Shown one piece after another: positions 60,902 to 64,000 of a stretch of 64,000 bases of DNA (position 1 is its first letter; the number at the start of each line of letters is the position of its first letter). Below the pieces are notes generated by a model. The model saw only the letters and a program-made list of their open reading frames with translations. It made no database searches and had not been told where the DNA came from. A program made the translations under genes and the position numbers. The stretch spans positions 112,908 through 176,907 of the forward strand of contig KN880458.1 of the NCBI GenBank assembly GCA_000934385.1, read 5' to 3'. Origin of the DNA: Cylindrobasidium torrendii FP15055 ss-10 (Eukaryota > Basidiomycota > Agaricomycetes > Agaricales > Physalacriaceae).

Positions 60902-63812
60902 ATGCCGAAAGGGCGCTCGACAAAACCTCCCCGACCCTCAAACGGCCCGCCTCAGCAACTCATTGGGCGTATTGATTATTTGCGCGACCTGTTTTGTGGT
61001 CTTCCTTCTACACTGCCCGACAATCCACATGCTTATCCAATCTCTATCAACTTGGAACGGCTTGAAGAAGGCGGCTCCTTTGCTGCTCTTGGGCACGCTC
61101 TCGAAATTACCTTCAAGACATGGGCAAATCCTGATATTATGCTCAGGGAACGCGGCAGTGGTCTCGAGGAGCTCATTCAGATTATCAAACAGCATTTCAA
61201 GAAAATGTCCCCATCGGAGCAGGAAGCTTTCAACGATACTTGGCTCACACGGCTGATTGTCGCTGCTAAGAATGCTGGGGCGAGGAAGATGGCAAAGCGC
61301 AAGGCAGACGTTGCTACTTGCACAGACGAAGACTCCTTGTCCGATATCGCGCAAGTTCCAAGCAAGAGACGTTATATTATTCTGGATTCAGACGACGACT
61401 CTGAGTGTCCGCCACTCCCTGCTCCTTCTGCCCGCGGCATTGAAGCAGAACCTATCGTCTTGGATGATGCCGACAGTGACATGCCCGGAATCTCGTCTGC
61501 ATCCTCCATCCCTCCACTGCCTTTTCCCCCACCACTGCCTAGCTTCAAACCCACTCCGAGTCCACTAGTACCCAAACTGGGGCTTGCGTCGACCCGACAG
61601 ACAACCTTGGGCGCCTGGCGTCAGCCCGAGTCAAAAGAAGACAAGGACGCACGGCTGAAGAGGGAGTTTAGCTTGATCGCAGACCGTCGTGACGATGAGT
61701 TTGCCAGGCAGGTGGATCGCAAGCAGGCGAAAATCGAGAAGGAACGACAGCAGGCTGCTGACCGTCAGCGACGGAAACGCGAGCGTGACCGTGCACAAAG
61801 AGCAGACGTTGGGGAGGATGAGCTGGTGTCAGTGAACGATGCGCTTCGTCATGGCGCGCAGGCCGGGGCCGCCACCAGGCGTGCTGTTGCTGAACTGGGA
61901 GTTGATGTTGTCGCTGCCTCGCGTCCTGGGCGCGACTGGCGCGCGCAACGAAATGGCAAGAATGGCGGCGCTGTACAGGGCCGAGCAAAGTACACAAATT
62001 ACTATCACCCTTTGCTTTGGGCTTGGATCGTAGCAGCGGTAATTCAGGCGGATTGGAGCTCAGCAAAAGCTGCCCGAATTTTGAAGGACAACCCCGTCTC
62101 GCATGCGCTATTCCCCCATCTTGACAAGGGACGCATCCACAAGTGGATGAAGCGGGGACGGAAGGAGTGGACCGAAGAGACTTTGGCCAATGTCAAGAAG
62201 GGTCGGGCAGTGAATGGGCAGGGGCGCGCGGGTGTCCTGGATGTGCATCCCGAGGTCAAAACCGAGATCCTTCGAGTTCTGAAATCATACCGAGCCAGCA
62301 AAATTCCTATCCTTCCTCCACTTGCACGCGCAACAATGCTTGCCATTATCGAAGTCCGAGCACCAGAAATCTTGACAGCTCGATTCAAATGCTCCGAGAG
62401 ATTCACGCGACAGTTCTTGGAGTCCAACCTGAACTGGGCAATACGAAAGGGTACAAGGGCCGCCGCGCATATTCCGGGCAATTGGGAAGACCAATGCGAG
62501 GCCACAATATTTCGTCTGGTGTATGTTTTGAAATGGCAAGGTGGCTGTAAAAAGGTCAGCCAATCCTCTTATTTTCGAGCATTTCTCACTGGTGCGTAGC
62601 TCCTCATTAACATGGACCAGCAAGGGATGTTCATCCTCCCAAACACGTCCTCTACCCTCGAAGAAGCCGGATCACGCCAGGTTGATGTCCAGGCAAAAGA
62701 TGAAAAGCGTGCGTTCACTGTTTGCGTATCCAGCACTGCAGACGGCGACTTTTTGCCCTTTCAGAGTGTCTGGGGCGGACAGTCTGCTAGGTCGCTACCC
62801 AGTGAATCGGCAGCCGGAATGCAAGAGGCCAAGGCGTATGGATTTGACTTCACGTTCGCAAAATCCGAGACGAGCAAGCGCAGCCATTTCAGCACGCTAA
62901 AGACGATGAGAGAGTACGTGGAGAACATTGTCGTCCCCTGGAGGGATGCCGTTCTCGCTGCTGATCCGACAATCCCTCGCGATCACCCGGCCATTCTCCT
63001 CATCGATGCGTACCCCGTTCATCTGAGCAAGAACTTCCGGACGTTCATCTTCGACAACCATCCAGAAATTATCCTCATTTATATCCCTGCCAATTGTACT
63101 GGTGTCTTCCAACCAGCCGATGTCGGCCTCCAGCGGGTCATTAAGCATCAGCTTAAGCAAGAGCTCTTCGAATTCATGATTGGAGAGCAGCGCAAGCAGG
63201 TTGCGCAAGGTGTACGTCCTGAGGACTTCAAGGTACCAAGCGGAATTGGGGAGCTCCGAGACGCATCAGTGCGCGGCTTGGTTAAAGTGTATGAATTTAT
63301 GCAAACCAAGCCTGGGCATTCCCTTGTGAAGAAGGTTCGCTTCTCTTTGTCTTTCCTCTTTCTGCATACTCATTTATGTACAGGCCTGGCAGAAATGCTC
63401 AGCAAACGGTCTCAACCTTTCAGGCGACTGCCTGACAAGCCCTGATACTCAAAAACTCCTGGCGCAGTATCTACGGGCTCACCAGGAACTCCATGATGAG
63501 ATATTTCAGCGTGTTGGTGTTGTCCATGTGGATAAGCTACCGGAGGACCCTGTAGACAGCCCAGACCGTGCTCTTGTTGCCGAGGAGCTGTCGCAGCTGG
63601 ACGAGATGCAGGATGATGTTGACGTGCCGCTGCATGCGATCGTGCAGGAAGCGCTGGGTGTCGAACTGGGGACGGAATTCACACAGACGACTCAGTATCT
63701 TTCACATCGGGAGGCTGTGAGATTTGATGGGGGGTTTGGGGCAGTCGATACAAATGAGGAGGATCTTATGGCATACGATAATGATGGTATACTTATACCT
63801 ACGATTTCTTAG
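60902..63812 (+). CDS. DDE_1 transposase of the second element
   Basis: ATG 60902 begins MPKGRSTKPPRPSNGPPQQL. Introns at 62555-62599 and 63335-63383 give 938 residues in frame. The first 300 residues are an unrecognised region with acidic (DSDDDSECPP) and basic coiled-coil parts (DRKQAKIEKERQQAADRQR). A helical DNA-binding region follows (YYHPLLWAWIVAAVIQADW, HLDKGRIHKWMKRGRKEW). The catalytic core shows LLINMDQQGMFIL, AILLIDAYPVHLSKN and NCTGVFQPADVGLQR, three conserved acidic residues of the DDE/DDD type. It would bind the element's ends and move it by cut and paste. No frameshift or stop is seen. The acidic C-terminal tail (NEEDLMAYDNDGILIPTIS) ends at 63812. Confidence 0.88.
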
Positions 63813-63971
63813 CCTTGTTCTGTAGAAACAGATTTTTTGCGAGTTTATTTGAATTTTTCGCGATTTTATTTGGATTTTTTGATGTCACGATATCCAGAAG
63901 GACACCCGTCGATGAATTCTGCCGTGACACCGTTACTTTTGGACACGACACCGGGCCTCCGTGATGCGTGA

Positions 63972-63998
63972 CGGTGTCGGGTGAACATTCATAGACAG
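63972..63998 (-). repeat. Right terminal inverted repeat of the second DDE element
   Basis: Complement of 60706-60732, ending ATTCATAGACAG and followed by TA at 63999-64000. Confidence 0.9.
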
Positions 63999-64000
63999 TA

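Larger units (their letters stand above)
60706..63998 (+). mobile_element. DDE transposon with intact transposase and TA target duplication
   Basis: The 3293-bp element begins CTGTCTATGAATGTTCACCC and ends with its complement (right end 63972-63998). The first 27 bp or so of each end match perfectly, then become imperfect. TA flanks both ends: 60704-60705 and 63999-64000, the last two bases of the window. The subterminal 90-100 bp at both ends are packed with GTGACACC, GGACACTG and CGGTGTC variants in both orientations, which look like transposase-binding sites. One plus-strand gene fills the centre and appears complete, so the element may be autonomous. Target site and transposase type place it with Tc1/mariner-pogo relatives. 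Confidence 0.9.

Noticed and set aside
1..64000. CRISPR array, rRNA genes or prokaryotic operons
   Set aside because: No regularly spaced identical repeats and no rRNA-like sequence were seen; spliceosomal introns throughout show a eukaryotic nuclear genome.

Overview
The window looks like nuclear DNA from a filamentous basidiomycete, probably an agaricomycete. Most genes are split by introns of about 45-60 bp. Genes lie close together on both strands, and several families are typical of these fungi: a DUF6699 protein, a secreted protein ending in HLPCLC, an RRM-YTH fusion, and DDE_1 transposons with terminal inverted repeats. I see no rRNA, no intact tRNA and no CRISPR array. Exon joins were read by eye from splice sites and reading frame, so most ends are firm and a few starts are not.

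Layout. 1-2798 (-): RRM-YTH RNA-binding protein, cut by the left edge. 4478-9085 (-): full-size ABC exporter of the Ste6 type. 9675-11037 (+): glycerophosphodiester phosphodiesterase. 11243-14094 (+): SCY1/Cex1 pseudokinase. 14540-16514 (+): TDT/SLAC1-type transporter. 17406-19037 (+): DUF6699 protein. 19453-23207 (+): Mediator subunit Med14. 23363-23829 (+): DASH subunit Dad2. 24184-25657 (+): Eos1-like ER membrane protein. 26124 to about 30491 (-): Sec7-PH Arf exchange factor. 30905-31877: a CACTA-like element without a transposase. 32732-36770 (+): Osh1-type oxysterol-binding protein. 37099-39805: a pogo-like transposon with a frameshifted transposase. 39879-40309 (-): small cysteine-rich secreted protein. 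41282-44512 (-): AreA-type GATA factor. 46692-48110 (-): signal peptide peptidase. 48507-49060 (+): secreted protein. 49244-50822 (+): F-box protein. 50895-52006 (-): RG-rich protein. 52495-54658 and 55217-57415 (+): tandem MFS transporters. 57878-60158 (+): Zn2Cys6 regulator. 60326-60705 (-): 3' end of a gene cut by a transposon. 60706-63998: an apparently intact DDE transposon whose TA target duplication is the last two bases of the window.

The left half is mostly conserved housekeeping and regulation: RNA reading, lipid and membrane traffic, Mediator and kinetochore. The right half is more accessory. It holds three mobile elements, two secreted proteins, a duplicated transporter pair followed by a zinc-cluster regulator, and an interrupted gene. 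The observations most worth following are the interrupted gene, the CACTA-like element, the pogo element beside a secreted-protein gene, the transporter pair with its regulator, and two GC-AG introns.
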